Shown here: in pieces, positions 48,879 to 57,526 of the stretch
Position numbering within the stretch: position 1 is the first letter of the stretch
Layout: each line of letters begins with the position of its first letter
From: E44-bin88 sp034419075
Lineage (GTDB): Bacteria > Chloroflexota > Dehalococcoidia > Dehalococcoidales > BS750m-G39
Length of the DNA stretch: 64,000 nucleotides
NCBI GenBank assembly: GCA_034419075.1
Contig: DAOULR010000018.1
Span: 62,001-126,000, forward strand
Direction of reading: 5' to 3'
The notes under the pieces: model-generated
Databases searched by the model: none
What the model was told of the DNA's origin: nothing
The model's input: only the letters and a program-made list of their open reading frames with translations
Position numbers and translations under genes: made by a program

Positions 48879-49967
48879 TTACTTCTTGTTCCCCTTAATC
48901 ATCTCCATAAACTGGTCGAAGAGATATGTGTTATCCAGCGGCCCCGGTGAGGCCTCAGAGTGATACTGGATGGCAAAGATGGGCAGCTTTTTATGGCGCA
49001 GCCCCTCCACCGTGCCGTCGTTGAGGTTGATATGGGTAACTTCCAGCTCTGTGCCGATGGTGTCGGCGTCGACGGCATAGCCGTGGTTCTGGGCGGTGAT
49101 ATGAATTCGCCCGGTGGCCAGCTCGCGCACCGGGTGGTTGGCGCCGCGGTGGCCGAACTTGAGCTTGAAGTTTTTGCCGCCGAAGGCGCGGGCGATGAGC
49201 TGGTTGCCCAGGCAGATGCCCATCATCGGCTTCTGGCCGGCCAGTGATTTAACTGTTTTAACTATATAATCAAGCAGGTCGGGGTCGCCCGGTCCTGGCG
49301 AGAGGAGAACTCCGTCCGGCTTTAAATCCAGAATATCCTCCCCTGCAGTAGTGCAGGGCACGACGGTAACAGCGCAGCCCCTCTCAGCCAGCAGGCGCAG
49401 GATGTTGTATTTCAGGCCGCAGTCGAGGACAACGACCTTGTACTGCGGCTTGCTCCCGTCGGGCCACTGATAGGTTTTTGGGGTGCTTACCTGCCTCACA
49501 AAGTCTGTCGAGCCGTAGTCGGGCTGCTTCCTTAACTCTTTCAACGCTTGGCTTGGTGTCTTGTCGCTGGTGATAATGCCCATCATCACGCCCACAGAGC
49601 GTAATTTACGCGTAACCGCTCTGGTATCAATGCCACTTATGCCCGGTATGCCGTATTCGGTCAGATATTGGTGTAGCGTCTGTTGGCTCAGGTAGTGGTG
49701 GGGTTGGTAGCACTCCTCACGTATAACAAAGCCCCTGACCTGTATTCTGGCCGATTCGATGTCCGGCTCGTTGATGCCGTAGTTGCCGATGAGGGGGTAG
49801 GTGGGGATGACAATCTGCCCCGCATAGGAGGGGTCGGTGAGCATTTCCTGATAGCCCACCATGCTGGTGTTGAAAACGACCTCGCCGAAGGCGTCGCTTT
49901 CGGCGCCGAAGGAATAGCCCTGATAGACCGAGCCGTCGGCTAAGACCAAGATTGCCGGTTTATTCAT
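48879..49967 (-). CDS. carA: Carbamoyl-phosphate synthase small subunit
   Basis: A 362-residue glutaminase subunit. N-terminal CarA domain with GEVVFNTSMVGYQEMLTDPSYAGQIV and GIPGISGIDTRAVTRKLR; C-terminal class I amidotransferase with the nucleophile in MGICLGNQLIARAFGG and the His/Glu pair in FAIQYHSEASPGP. It releases ammonia from glutamine for CarB. It starts 7 nt after the pyrC stop in the operon. Confidence 0.97.
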   Translation of the reverse strand: MNKPAILVLADGSVYQGYSFGAESDAFGEVVFNTSMVGYQEMLTDPSYAGQIVIPTYPLIGNYGINEPDIESARIQVRGFVIREECYQPHHYLSQQTLHQYLTEYGIPGISGIDTRAVTRKLRSVGVMMGIITSDKTPSQALKELRKQPDYGSTDFVRQVSTPKTYQWPDGSKPQYKVVVLDCGLKYNILRLLAERGCAVTVVPCTTAGEDILDLKPDGVLLSPGPGDPDLLDYIVKTVKSLAGQKPMMGICLGNQLIARAFGGKNFKLKFGHRGANHPVRELATGRIHITAQNHGYAVDADTIGTELEVTHINLNDGTVEGLRHKKLPIFAIQYHSEASPGPLDNTYLFDQFMEMIKGNKK

Positions 49968-49974
49968 GGGCTAT

Positions 49975-51273
49975 CTAGCTCCCTTCGTCTTTATAGACTA
50001 TCTTCCCCTGATATGTGGTCGCTATTACTTTTCCTTTTAGTTTTTCACCCGCCAGCGGGGTGTTTTTGCCCTTGGAGGCGAACTCTTTTGTATCCACCAC
50101 CCACTCCCGCTCCGGGTCGAATAGGGTGACGTCAGCCTCAGCCCCGACGGCCAGCGTCCCCAGCTTGCCCTGCTTTTCCCCTAAAATCTTAGCTGGCTCA
50201 GAAGTAAGCTTGGCGATGAGCGTAGTCAGGCTCAGTTTCTTCTTGTGCACCAGCCCCATCAGTGCACCTAATGCTGTCTCCAGGCCGCTGATGCCGAAGG
50301 GGGCTTTGGCGAACTCGCAGAGCTTGTCGCCCTCGGTGTGTGGGGCGTGGTCGGTGGCAATGATGTCGATGGTGTTATCGTTAAGCCCCTCAATAAGAGC
50401 CTCGATGTCCTTTTCTGTCCGCAAGGGCGGGTTGACCTTGGCGTTGGTATCATAGCCGATGACCCTCTCCTCGGTGAGGGTGAGGTGGTGGGGGGTGGCC
50501 TCGGCGGTAACGTTAATGCCTTTTTCCTTGGCGCGGCGGATAAGCTCGACGGCACCCGCGGTAGTGGTGTGAGCAATATGGAGCCAGCCGCCCGTCAGTT
50601 GTGCCAGAGCCAGGTCGCGGGCAACGATGATGTCCTCGGCGGCATTGGGTATGCCGCGCAGCCCCAGCTTGGCTGATACGACACCCTCGTTCATCTGCCC
50701 GCCCTCGGTGAGAATTGTGTCCTCGCAGTGGTCAGTGATAGGCAGGCTGAAGGCACGGCTGTAGTCCAGCGCCTGGCGCATGATATAGGAATTCAATGCC
50801 GGCTCACCGTCGTCGCTGAAGGCAATGACCCCAGCCGCCGCTAACTCCCCCATCTCGGTAAGCTCTTTGCCCTTCCGTCCCTTGGAGATGCAGCCTATCG
50901 GTAGCACCCTGACTACTCCCTCCTCTTCAGCCGTCGATTTTATATACTCAATAGCCGTCTGGCTGTCCAGCGGTGGGTTGGTGTTGGGCATGCAGCAGAT
51001 GGTGGTAAAGCCGCCCCGGGCGGCGGCTCTGGTGCCGCTGGCGATGGTTTCTTTTTCTTCATAGCCGGGGTCGCGCAGGTGAGAGTGCAGGTCGATTAAG
51101 CCGGGGCAGACCACCAATCCCTTGGCGTCCAGAACCTCGTAATCGCCTTTGGGCGGCTCCCCTTTGCCGTGCCAGGATATTTTGCCTTCGGCGATGAGCA
51201 GATTGCCGACTTCATCGACGTTCTGGCTGGGGTCGATTATTCTTCCGCCTTTGATTAGCAGTGGTTTGTTCAT
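49975..51273 (-). CDS. pyrC: Dihydroorotase
   Basis: A 432-residue type I dihydroorotase, third step of pyrimidine synthesis. Zinc ligands: DLHSHLRDPGYEEKE, the His in LPITDHCED, the His in WLHIAHTTTAG, and Asp in IIATDHAPHTEGDK. Family N- and C-terminal strands (VDEVGNLLIAEGKI, GAEADVTLFDP) are intact. It overlaps pyrB by 4 nt (ATGA). Confidence 0.97.
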   Translation of the reverse strand: MNKPLLIKGGRIIDPSQNVDEVGNLLIAEGKISWHGKGEPPKGDYEVLDAKGLVVCPGLIDLHSHLRDPGYEEKETIASGTRAAARGGFTTICCMPNTNPPLDSQTAIEYIKSTAEEEGVVRVLPIGCISKGRKGKELTEMGELAAAGVIAFSDDGEPALNSYIMRQALDYSRAFSLPITDHCEDTILTEGGQMNEGVVSAKLGLRGIPNAAEDIIVARDLALAQLTGGWLHIAHTTTAGAVELIRRAKEKGINVTAEATPHHLTLTEERVIGYDTNAKVNPPLRTEKDIEALIEGLNDNTIDIIATDHAPHTEGDKLCEFAKAPFGISGLETALGALMGLVHKKKLSLTTLIAKLTSEPAKILGEKQGKLGTLAVGAEADVTLFDPEREWVVDTKEFASKGKNTPLAGEKLKGKVIATTYQGKIVYKDEGS

Positions 51274-52250
51274 GGTTTCTGACTCCCGGCTAGTATGTAG
51301 AGCAAGGCCATGCGCACGGCCACCCCGTTGGTCACCTGCTCGTTGATGACCGACTGGGGGCCGTGGACGATGGCGGGGGCAATCTCAATCTCTTCGTTTA
51401 CCGGGCCGGGGTGCATAACCAGCGCGTCGGGCTTGGCCAGCTTTAACCTGGCTTCGGTAAGCTGATATAGCTGGACGTACTCACGTATGCTGGGCAGGAG
51501 CCCGCTCTGTTGCCTTTCCAGCTGTAATCTCAGCGTCATTACTACATCGGCGCCTTGAAGAGCGCGCTCGATATTATGCTCGATGTTCGTGGTGGGGAGG
51601 TGGTGGTTCTGTTTCCCCATATCGTTGGGGAGCAGGGTGGGGGGACCGCAGAGCGTCACGTTCACCCCCATCGTGGTCAGCCCCCAGATGTTGGAGCGCG
51701 CTACGCGGCTGTGCAGGATATCGCCGATGATGACCGCCTTTAGGCCCTTTAGGTTCTTATGCTCCTGAATAGTATAGAGGTCAAGCAGTGCCTGGGTGGG
51801 ATGGGCGTGCCAGCCATCGCCGGCGTTTATTATGCTGGCTTTTACGTACTGGGCGGCGATATCAGGCGCACCGGAGTTGGGATGACGCATGACCACCATA
51901 TCCGCTCCCAGCGCCTCCAGTGTGCTCACGGTATCAATCAGGGATTCGCCCTTGGTCACGCTGCTGGCGGGGGCGCTCAGGTTGGCGGCATCGGCGCCCA
52001 GGTTTTTGGCGGCCAGCTCGAAGGAGAGTCGAGTGCGGGTGCTGGGCTCGTAGAAGAGGGTTATCAGCGTCTTGCCGCGCAGCGCCGGCACTCGTTTAAT
52101 CGGCCGCGATAAGACCTCTTTCATAGCCATGGTGGTATTGAAGACAAGCTCTATCTCTTCGCGGCTGAAGTCGTCGACGTCGAGGATATGGTGGTGCTGC
52201 CAGACCGAAGCCGGCTTGGGTGCCACTGTCTTTATCTGTTGTGTCGTCAT
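51270..52250 (-). CDS. pyrB: Aspartate carbamoyltransferase, catalytic subunit
   Basis: A 326-residue enzyme that joins carbamoyl phosphate and aspartate. The carbamoyl-phosphate loop STRTRLSFELAAKNLGAD, the conserved His-Pro region NAGDGWHAHPTQALLDL, DILHSRVARSN and VMHPGPVNE are present. No regulatory PyrI gene is nearby, consistent with control through PyrR. The start is adjacent to the pyrR stop (52251). Confidence 0.97.
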   Translation of the reverse strand: MTTQQIKTVAPKPASVWQHHHILDVDDFSREEIELVFNTTMAMKEVLSRPIKRVPALRGKTLITLFYEPSTRTRLSFELAAKNLGADAANLSAPASSVTKGESLIDTVSTLEALGADMVVMRHPNSGAPDIAAQYVKASIINAGDGWHAHPTQALLDLYTIQEHKNLKGLKAVIIGDILHSRVARSNIWGLTTMGVNVTLCGPPTLLPNDMGKQNHHLPTTNIEHNIERALQGADVVMTLRLQLERQQSGLLPSIREYVQLYQLTEARLKLAKPDALVMHPGPVNEEIEIAPAIVHGPQSVINEQVTNGVAVRMALLYILAGSQKP

Positions 52251-52799
52251 TTAACCCTCCTTGGCGGGCACAGAGGTAATGGCTACTTCGTCGGTGCCGT
52301 CGCTTTCCTGCAGTTTGACCTGTATGTCCTCGTGTCGGGAGCTGGGCATGTTCTTGCCGACGTAATCGGCGCGGATGGGTATTTCGCGGTGACCGCGGTC
52401 GATGAGCACGGCCAGCTGTATCAGCCGGGGCCGCCCCATATCGGTGAGTGCGTCCATGGCGGCCCTGATGCTGCGCCCGGTGTAGAGGACGTCGTCGACC
52501 AGTATTATGGACTTGCCGTCAACGTTGACGGGGATGTCGGTGTGCTTGACGGTGGGCTGTAGCTCCAGTGAGGAGAGGTCGTCGCGGTAGAGGCTGATGT
52601 CCAGCGTGCCCACGGGTATCTTGACACCAGCAAACTCCTCAATGTTGGCCGCCAGCCGTTTGGACAGGGGCACGCCGCGGGTGTGTATGCCCACCAGTAT
52701 TAAATCTTCGATGACTTTGGTACGCTCGATAATCTCGTGGGCGATGCGCGCCAGGGTGCGCTTGATGTCTTCCTGGGTCATTATGATTTTTTTGGACAT
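52251..52799 (-). CDS. pyrR: PyrR bifunctional regulator / uracil phosphoribosyltransferase
   Basis: A 182-residue PyrR with the PRPP-binding motif IILVDDVLYTGRSIRAAMDAL and VGIHTRGVPLSKRLA. In Gram-positive-type bacteria PyrR binds a loop in pyr mRNA when UMP is high and switches off the operon. A matching RNA loop and hairpin lie directly upstream. It is the first gene of the operon pyrR-pyrB-pyrC-carA-(HEPN)-carB-pyrK. Confidence 0.97.
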   Translation of the reverse strand: MSKKIIMTQEDIKRTLARIAHEIIERTKVIEDLILVGIHTRGVPLSKRLAANIEEFAGVKIPVGTLDISLYRDDLSSLELQPTVKHTDIPVNVDGKSIILVDDVLYTGRSIRAAMDALTDMGRPRLIQLAVLIDRGHREIPIRADYVGKNMPSSRHEDIQVKLQESDGTDEVAITSVPAKEG

Positions 52800-52807
52800 A
52801 AAAATAA

Positions 52808-52886
52808 CCTCTTACCCAAACTGGCAAGAGGCCTCGCTCCGCGTTTCCATTTTTCCCTTGCCAGTCTCGCCGGACCGGCTTAAAGG
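52808..52886 (-). promoter_or_regulatory. PyrR-binding loop and attenuator/ribosome-site hairpin
   Basis: On the minus strand 52886-52856 resembles the PyrR-binding loop consensus (CCTTTAA, then GTCC..GCGAGACTGG and CAAGG). It is followed at 52831-52808 by a hairpin, CCTCTTGCC paired with GGGTAAGAGG, and then TTATTTTT. The 3' arm contains AGAGG, the only ribosome site for the pyrR ATG at 52799. Folding would therefore stop transcription, block translation, or both. Confidence 0.7.
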
Positions 52887-52914
52887 TTCCTTATTCAGTT
52901 TTACTTAATTATAC

Positions 52915-52943
52915 ATTATAACACTTCTTCCGAGGGATTGCAA
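52915..52943 (-). promoter_or_regulatory. Promoter of the pyrimidine operon
   Basis: TTGCAA (52943-52938) and TATAAT (52920-52915) on the minus strand with a 17-nt spacer; the leader RNA of about 110 nt then contains the PyrR-type element. Confidence 0.75.
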
Positions 52944-53071
52944 GATATTATATGTGGGACTATTTCGAAGCCTGTTCCCCCCACTTCCCAAAGCCACTAT
53001 TCTAAAACTCGCCGATGATATGGGCGCAAGGTTCGTTAGCCAAAACGTTAGCTATCCGTTACAATTAGTAT

Positions 53072-53992
53072 ATGGAAGCCCGCCATCTAAGCGATAAGGG
53101 CAGTAAGCCGTTAAAGATAGCCTTAGTCATCGTACTGGTGATTTTGGTCGCCGAGGTCGTAGGCGGCATCCTGAGCAATAGTCTGGCCCTGCTTGGGGAT
53201 GCCGGCCATATGCTGGTTGATGGTCTGGCTTTGGGACTGAGCCTGTTCGCCATGACGCTGGTCAGGAGACCAGCAACGCCAAACAAAACCTTTGGCTATC
53301 ATCGCGCCGAAATCATGGCGGCTCTGGCTAATGGCACCATTCTGGTCTTAGTTTCCGCCTATATCTTCTACGAAGCCTACCAGAGGTTTTCCGACCCGCC
53401 CCAAATCCACACCCCATTGATGTTAGTGATAGCGACCATCGGACTGGCGGGCAATCTGGCCGGGTTTCTGCTGCTCAGAAGATACGTTCACCAGAGCCTG
53501 AATGTAAAAGCCGCCTTCTGGCATATCATCGGGGATACCATATCCTCGGTGGGGGTGATTATTGGCGGGGTAATCATTCTGTTTACCGGCTGGTATATAG
53601 CAGACCCGATCATAGCCGTCCTCATCGGCTGTATCATACTGTGGGGGGCGGTGCGGATAGTCAGAGAATCCGCCGATATTCTCATGGAATCGGTTCCCCG
53701 GCATATTCAGGTTGATGAAGTTATAGAGCTAATCAAAGACGTTCCCGGGGTCGAGGATGTGCACGATATTCACATTTGGACTATTACCTCGGGACTGCAC
53801 GCCCTGAGTGCTCATGTACAAATCAGGGACCAGATGGTGAGCCGAAGTGCTGAGATTGTAGAGACAGTCAATAAACAACTGGCCGAAGATTTTAATATCA
53901 GGCACACTACGCTGCAGCTCGAATGTGAGAGCTGCCCTACCGGTTTTATTTGTGATATAAACCCACCTAATCAGAATAAGGGTGAGGAATAA
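53072..53992 (+). CDS. Cation diffusion facilitator (zinc/cadmium exporter, CzcD-like)
   Basis: A 306-residue CDF exporter with six membrane helices and a C-terminal cytoplasmic domain. The transport site is the H..D pair in both bundles: LLGDAGHMLVDG in helix 2 and AFWHIIGDTISS in helix 5, the H/D set of zinc-type members. The interhelix loop is short and not His-rich. The tail ends with CESCPTGF, a possible extra metal site. A TACAAT box at 53060-53065 is only 6 nt from the ATG and there is no ribosome site, so the transcript may be leaderless. Confidence 0.93.
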   Translation: MEARHLSDKGSKPLKIALVIVLVILVAEVVGGILSNSLALLGDAGHMLVDGLALGLSLFAMTLVRRPATPNKTFGYHRAEIMAALANGTILVLVSAYIFYEAYQRFSDPPQIHTPLMLVIATIGLAGNLAGFLLLRRYVHQSLNVKAAFWHIIGDTISSVGVIIGGVIILFTGWYIADPIIAVLIGCIILWGAVRIVRESADILMESVPRHIQVDEVIELIKDVPGVEDVHDIHIWTITSGLHALSAHVQIRDQMVSRSAEIVETVNKQLAEDFNIRHTTLQLECESCPTGFICDINPPNQNKGEE

Positions 53993-54006
53993 AGGGGCCT
54001 TGTAAA

Positions 54007-54240
54007 TCAAGAAATTTGCTGATAGCAGTCCCAGCAGACTATCTCGCAATTGGACAGCGAATCATCATCAGGGCTGCCGATGTGGTGGGCCTCCCAGCCT
54101 CCCCACTCCTCTTTGCCCCGGTTCCATTTCACCAGCGCTCTATGGCACTTGGCCCAGTGCCCGTGGTCGGTTCTGGTGCATTCGCAGGTGGCGTTGGCTC
54201 TCTTCCAGGCCTGCTCCACCACCTCCGTACTGAAAGCCAT
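54007..54240 (-). CDS. Small HNH-like zinc-finger protein
   Basis: A 77-residue protein with a pattern CECTR...H...KCH, EAHHIGSPDDDSLSNCEIVCWDCYQ. The HH, N and CxxC spacing is that of HNH endonuclease domains in compact form. It could be a small nuclease or a zinc-binding DNA protein. It is convergent with the CDF gene, 14 nt away, and has no partner gene. GGAG lies before the ATG. Confidence 0.75.
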   Translation of the reverse strand: MAFSTEVVEQAWKRANATCECTRTDHGHWAKCHRALVKWNRGKEEWGGWEAHHIGSPDDDSLSNCEIVCWDCYQQIS

Positions 54241-54384
54241 TTCTGCGTCTCCTTTTGACTACTTCCCCAGACGCGCTAAGGTTTTGGAGGAGACTGTACA
54301 CGGGGATTATAGCATATCTTTACCAATCACAGCCCAGCGGTTATAATAGGCTGTAATTCCTAACAAGTTCGGCGGAGGTGAAAC

Positions 54385-55386
54385 TTGGCTGCTCTATACA
54401 TAACCTCTCCACAGACGGGTGCGGGCAAGACAATGGTTTGCGCTGGCCTAGGCAAGCACCTCAAGGGCAAAGGCAAGAAGGTGGGCTTTTTCAAGCCGCT
54501 GGTGGCGGCTATCAAGAGTAAAGAGGCTGATAGCGATACCGCCTTTATCAAGCGCGTTTTGTCCCTGAAAGAGCCTGTTGAAGACCTCTGCCCCGTGATT
54601 GGCGGGGAGGGTAAGCTGACCAGCAAGGTTAAGCAGGCCTATACCAAGGTTGCCAAGGATAAGGACGTGGTTATCATCGAGGGCGTCTGGCGGCAAAGAC
54701 CGGGCGCCAAGCCCGTCGAATCGGCTTATGAAATAGCCAAGGCGCTGGAGGCAAAGGTCATCGTCGTCGAGGCTTACTCACCCGACCTGTTCAAGACGAA
54801 TTTAAGTGATAAGTACGAAGGCTTCGGCGCTGACCTGCTCGGTATTGTCATCAACAAAGTGCCGCTGAGCCGCATGGAAGCGGTGCAGGGGTTGGGCGGG
54901 GCGGTGCTGGGGGTAATCCCCGAAGACAGAGCACTGCTCGGTCTGACGGTAGCCGAGCTGGCTGAGCTTGTTGAAGGCAAGATAGTGAGCGATGACGGGA
55001 AGTCGGGGGAGCTGGTGGAGAACTATATGCTGGGGGCTCTAGGTGTGGATTCTGGCCTGAACTATTTCGGCCGTAAAGATAACAAAGCGGTGGTGGTCAA
55101 GGGCGAGCGCCCCGATATGCAGCTGGCGGCCCTGGAGACTTCAACAAAGTGTCTGGTTATCAGCGGCGATGGCGAGCCCATTTATGACGTGCGCCGCAGC
55201 GCCGAGGCCAAGGCCATTCCCATTATCGTCACCGATGAAGATACCGATTCGGTGATGGATATCGTTGAGCAGGCTCTGGGTATGACCAAGTTCAATCAGG
55301 AGAAGAAGCTGCCCCGGCTAGCCGAAGTCATGAAGCAGGGCTTTGACTTCAAGGCTTTGTATAAGGGGCTGGGGCTGGCCTCTTAA
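54385..55386 (+). CDS. BioD-like / DRTGG domain protein (phosphotransacetylase N-terminal-like)
   Basis: A 333-residue protein with a BioD/CobQ-like P-loop domain (residues ~1-200; ITSPQTGAGKTMVC is the Walker A motif) and a DRTGG domain (about 215-320). This pair equals the N-terminal part of long phosphate acetyltransferases but lacks the catalytic acetyltransferase, so it is likely a regulatory or unknown stand-alone form (COG0857). TTG start with GGAGGTG upstream. Confidence 0.85.
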   Translation: MAALYITSPQTGAGKTMVCAGLGKHLKGKGKKVGFFKPLVAAIKSKEADSDTAFIKRVLSLKEPVEDLCPVIGGEGKLTSKVKQAYTKVAKDKDVVIIEGVWRQRPGAKPVESAYEIAKALEAKVIVVEAYSPDLFKTNLSDKYEGFGADLLGIVINKVPLSRMEAVQGLGGAVLGVIPEDRALLGLTVAELAELVEGKIVSDDGKSGELVENYMLGALGVDSGLNYFGRKDNKAVVVKGERPDMQLAALETSTKCLVISGDGEPIYDVRRSAEAKAIPIIVTDEDTDSVMDIVEQALGMTKFNQEKKLPRLAEVMKQGFDFKALYKGLGLAS

Positions 55387-55389
55387 CTA

Positions 55390-55599
55390 TTAAGGACTAC
55401 CGAACCACTTCAGCCACAGTTCCGCCGTTTTCTGAAAGTTATTCAGCGCCGCCGAGATAGTCGGGCCGTGGGCCGCACAGCCAGGTATCTCATCGCTTTT
55501 GGCCACGAAGCGGCTGTTCCCGTTGCCATTATTCCTGCGGAAAACCTTGATTCTGGAAATCCGGATGGTCAACCTCTCGTAGTTTGCCAGACTTACCAT
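55390..55599 (-). CDS. Small HicB-like protein, possibly a remnant
   Basis: A 69-residue protein whose second half (FVAKSDEIPGCAAHGPTISAALNNFQKTAELWLKWFG) matches the core of HicB-type antitoxin/UPF0150 domains (IPGC..HG.T...A..N....E.WL). The first half is Arg-rich and unlike the family. No HicA toxin can be found next to it. It may be an orphan or a decayed antitoxin. Confidence 0.5.
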   Translation of the reverse strand: MVSLANYERLTIRISRIKVFRRNNGNGNSRFVAKSDEIPGCAAHGPTISAALNNFQKTAELWLKWFGSP

Positions 55600-55709
55600 A
55601 GTGTCTCCGCCGCAACCCCTTTCGGTTATAGAGGCACTAATTATAGCCAGTTGAGCCTGGCTGTAAATAGCGAAATAGTAGTGGTAGTGTAGGGAAAATT
55701 GCCTTCGTG

Positions 55710-56765
55710 TCAGAAAAACCTACGTCTAAAGTACAGCGCCACATTCACCAGGCCAATGAGCACGGGTACCTCCACCAGCGGCCCGATGACGGCGGCAAAG
55801 GCTGCCCCCGAGCCGATACCGAAGACGGCCACGGAAACGGCGATAGCCAGCTCAAAGTTGTTGCTGGCAGCGGTGAAGGCGATGGCCGTCGTCTTGGGGT
55901 AGTCGGCGCCTATCCTCTTGCCCATGTAGAAAGACACCAGGAACATGACCACGAAGTAGATGAGCAGGGGAATGGCGATGCGCAACACGTCCAGCGGAAG
56001 CTGGACGATTATCTCGCCCTTGAGAGAAAACATGACCACGATAGTAAACAGCAACGCACCCAGGGTTATGGGGCTTATCTTGGGGATGAACTTCTGCTCG
56101 TACCACTGGCGCCCTTTGGCCCTCATCAGGAAAAAGCGGCTGAGCATGCCCCCGAAGAAGGGAATGCCTAGGTAGATAAGAACGCTCTGGGCTATCTGGC
56201 CGATGGTGACGTGGACGGCTGCCCCCTCCAGCCCGAACCACTGCGGCAACACGGTAATGAAGACATAGGCGTAGACCGAGTAGAAGACTATCTGGAAGAT
56301 GGAGTTGAGGGCCACCAGCCCGGCGGCGTACTCGCTGTCCCCCTTGGCCAACTCGTTCCAGACGATGACCATGGCGATACAGCGCGCCAGCCCAATCATA
56401 ATCAGCCCCACCATGTACTCAGGGTATGGCCATAAGAAACCGAGGAAGAGGATAGCCAGGAAGAACATGAGCACGGGGCCGATGAGCCAGTTCTGTATCA
56501 GCGATATGCCCAGCACTCGCCAGTTGCGGAATACCCGCCCCAATTCCTCGTATTTTACCTTGGCCAGGGGCGGGTACATCATAAGTATAAGCCCGATGGC
56601 TATTGGTATGGAGGTGGTATCTACCTGGAAGAAGGTGATGAAGTCGGCGACCTGGGGGACGAAATAGCCCAGCCCCACTCCCAGCCCCATAGCCAGGAAA
56701 ATCCAGAGGGTTAAGAAACGGTCAAGCGTTGAAAGCCTGCCGGCTACGCCTTTTGATTCGTTCAT
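55710..56765 (-). CDS. acr3: Arsenite efflux permease, ACR3 family
   Basis: A 351-residue permease with ten membrane helices that expels arsenite. The family signature GLARCIAMVIVWNELAKGDSEYAAGLVALNSIFQ contains the essential Cys in helix 4 (LARCIAMV), and TTAIAFTAASNNFELAIAV carries the second conserved region. It is the last gene of the operon arsR, lipoprotein, acr3. An arsenate reductase is not in the window. Confidence 0.95.
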   Translation of the reverse strand: MNESKGVAGRLSTLDRFLTLWIFLAMGLGVGLGYFVPQVADFITFFQVDTTSIPIAIGLILMMYPPLAKVKYEELGRVFRNWRVLGISLIQNWLIGPVLMFFLAILFLGFLWPYPEYMVGLIMIGLARCIAMVIVWNELAKGDSEYAAGLVALNSIFQIVFYSVYAYVFITVLPQWFGLEGAAVHVTIGQIAQSVLIYLGIPFFGGMLSRFFLMRAKGRQWYEQKFIPKISPITLGALLFTIVVMFSLKGEIIVQLPLDVLRIAIPLLIYFVVMFLVSFYMGKRIGADYPKTTAIAFTAASNNFELAIAVSVAVFGIGSGAAFAAVIGPLVEVPVLIGLVNVALYFRRRFF

Positions 56766-56805
56766 GTTATGCTTAAAGAACTCTTGCCTTATCTATAATT
56801 GCAGT

Positions 56806-57519
56806 CTACTGGTCTTCTGGCTCGAAGGCGCATGGCCCGCAGGCCACGGCCACGAAAACTATGCTTTCGGTAACGAAGCCACCCTCGCCATCGGACACGG
56901 TTAGGCTAACGTTACGCTCGCCAGCGCCAGTAGGGGCGGTCCAAGTGATGACGGCGCCCTCTCCGGAGATAGCGCCTGCGTCAGCTGACCATTCGAAGGT
57001 TAGCTCATCGCCGTCTGGGTCCGAAGCAACGCACTCAATTTGATAGGCTTTGCCTTCCAGTACTCTATAGCCGATTTCGGAGGTACTAAATCCCACGGTT
57101 ATTTCGGCCAGGTATATATGCTCGGCGGTGACGATAAAGCTCTCTATAACGGGCGGGTGGTTTACGGATACTACATCTACACCTAGCTGTTTGATGGCTT
57201 CACCGTCCCTGTCATCGCTTACGGCCACGATTATGGTATAACTACCGGGCGCTTCAGGTGCGGTCCAGCTAACAGTAGAGCCTTCCCCGGAGATATTGCC
57301 GTCATCGGCTGACCAACTGTAGCTCAGTTCATCCCCATCCGGGTCTGAGGCAGTGCATTCGACTTGATAGCTGGCTCCGGTCTCGACTTGCTCTTTGTCG
57401 ATGGTGAGGCTGGAGATTGAGGGTGGCTGGTTGGGTGGTGTGCAACCGCTACTAGCGAGAAGAGCGGTGATAATCAGGATAATTATACCGGCGGCGACCT
57501 TTTGAATTGCCTTATTCAT
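56806..57519 (-). CDS. Surface lipoprotein with two PKD/Ig-like repeats in the ars operon
   Basis: A 237-residue lipoprotein: signal peptide with lipobox LASSG|C (residue 26), then two PKD/Ig-like repeats, each built around YQVECTASDPDGDELSYSWSAD and a closing TVSWTAPEAPG / VITWTAPTGAG. It ends in ACGPCAFEPEDQ, a CxxC pair that could bind arsenite, a metal, or form a disulfide. It lies between arsR (7 nt gap) and acr3 (40 nt gap) in the same direction, so it is expressed with them. Such a protein is not a usual arsenic-resistance component. Confidence 0.85.
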   Translation of the reverse strand: MNKAIQKVAAGIIILIITALLASSGCTPPNQPPSISSLTIDKEQVETGASYQVECTASDPDGDELSYSWSADDGNISGEGSTVSWTAPEAPGSYTIIVAVSDDRDGEAIKQLGVDVVSVNHPPVIESFIVTAEHIYLAEITVGFSTSEIGYRVLEGKAYQIECVASDPDGDELTFEWSADAGAISGEGAVITWTAPTGAGERNVSLTVSDGEGGFVTESIVFVAVACGPCAFEPEDQ

Positions 57520-57526
57520 GTCCTAA

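Noticed and set aside
55390..55599. A complete HicAB toxin-antitoxin pair
   Set aside because: Only a HicB-like half is readable; no HicA-like frame is found on either side.
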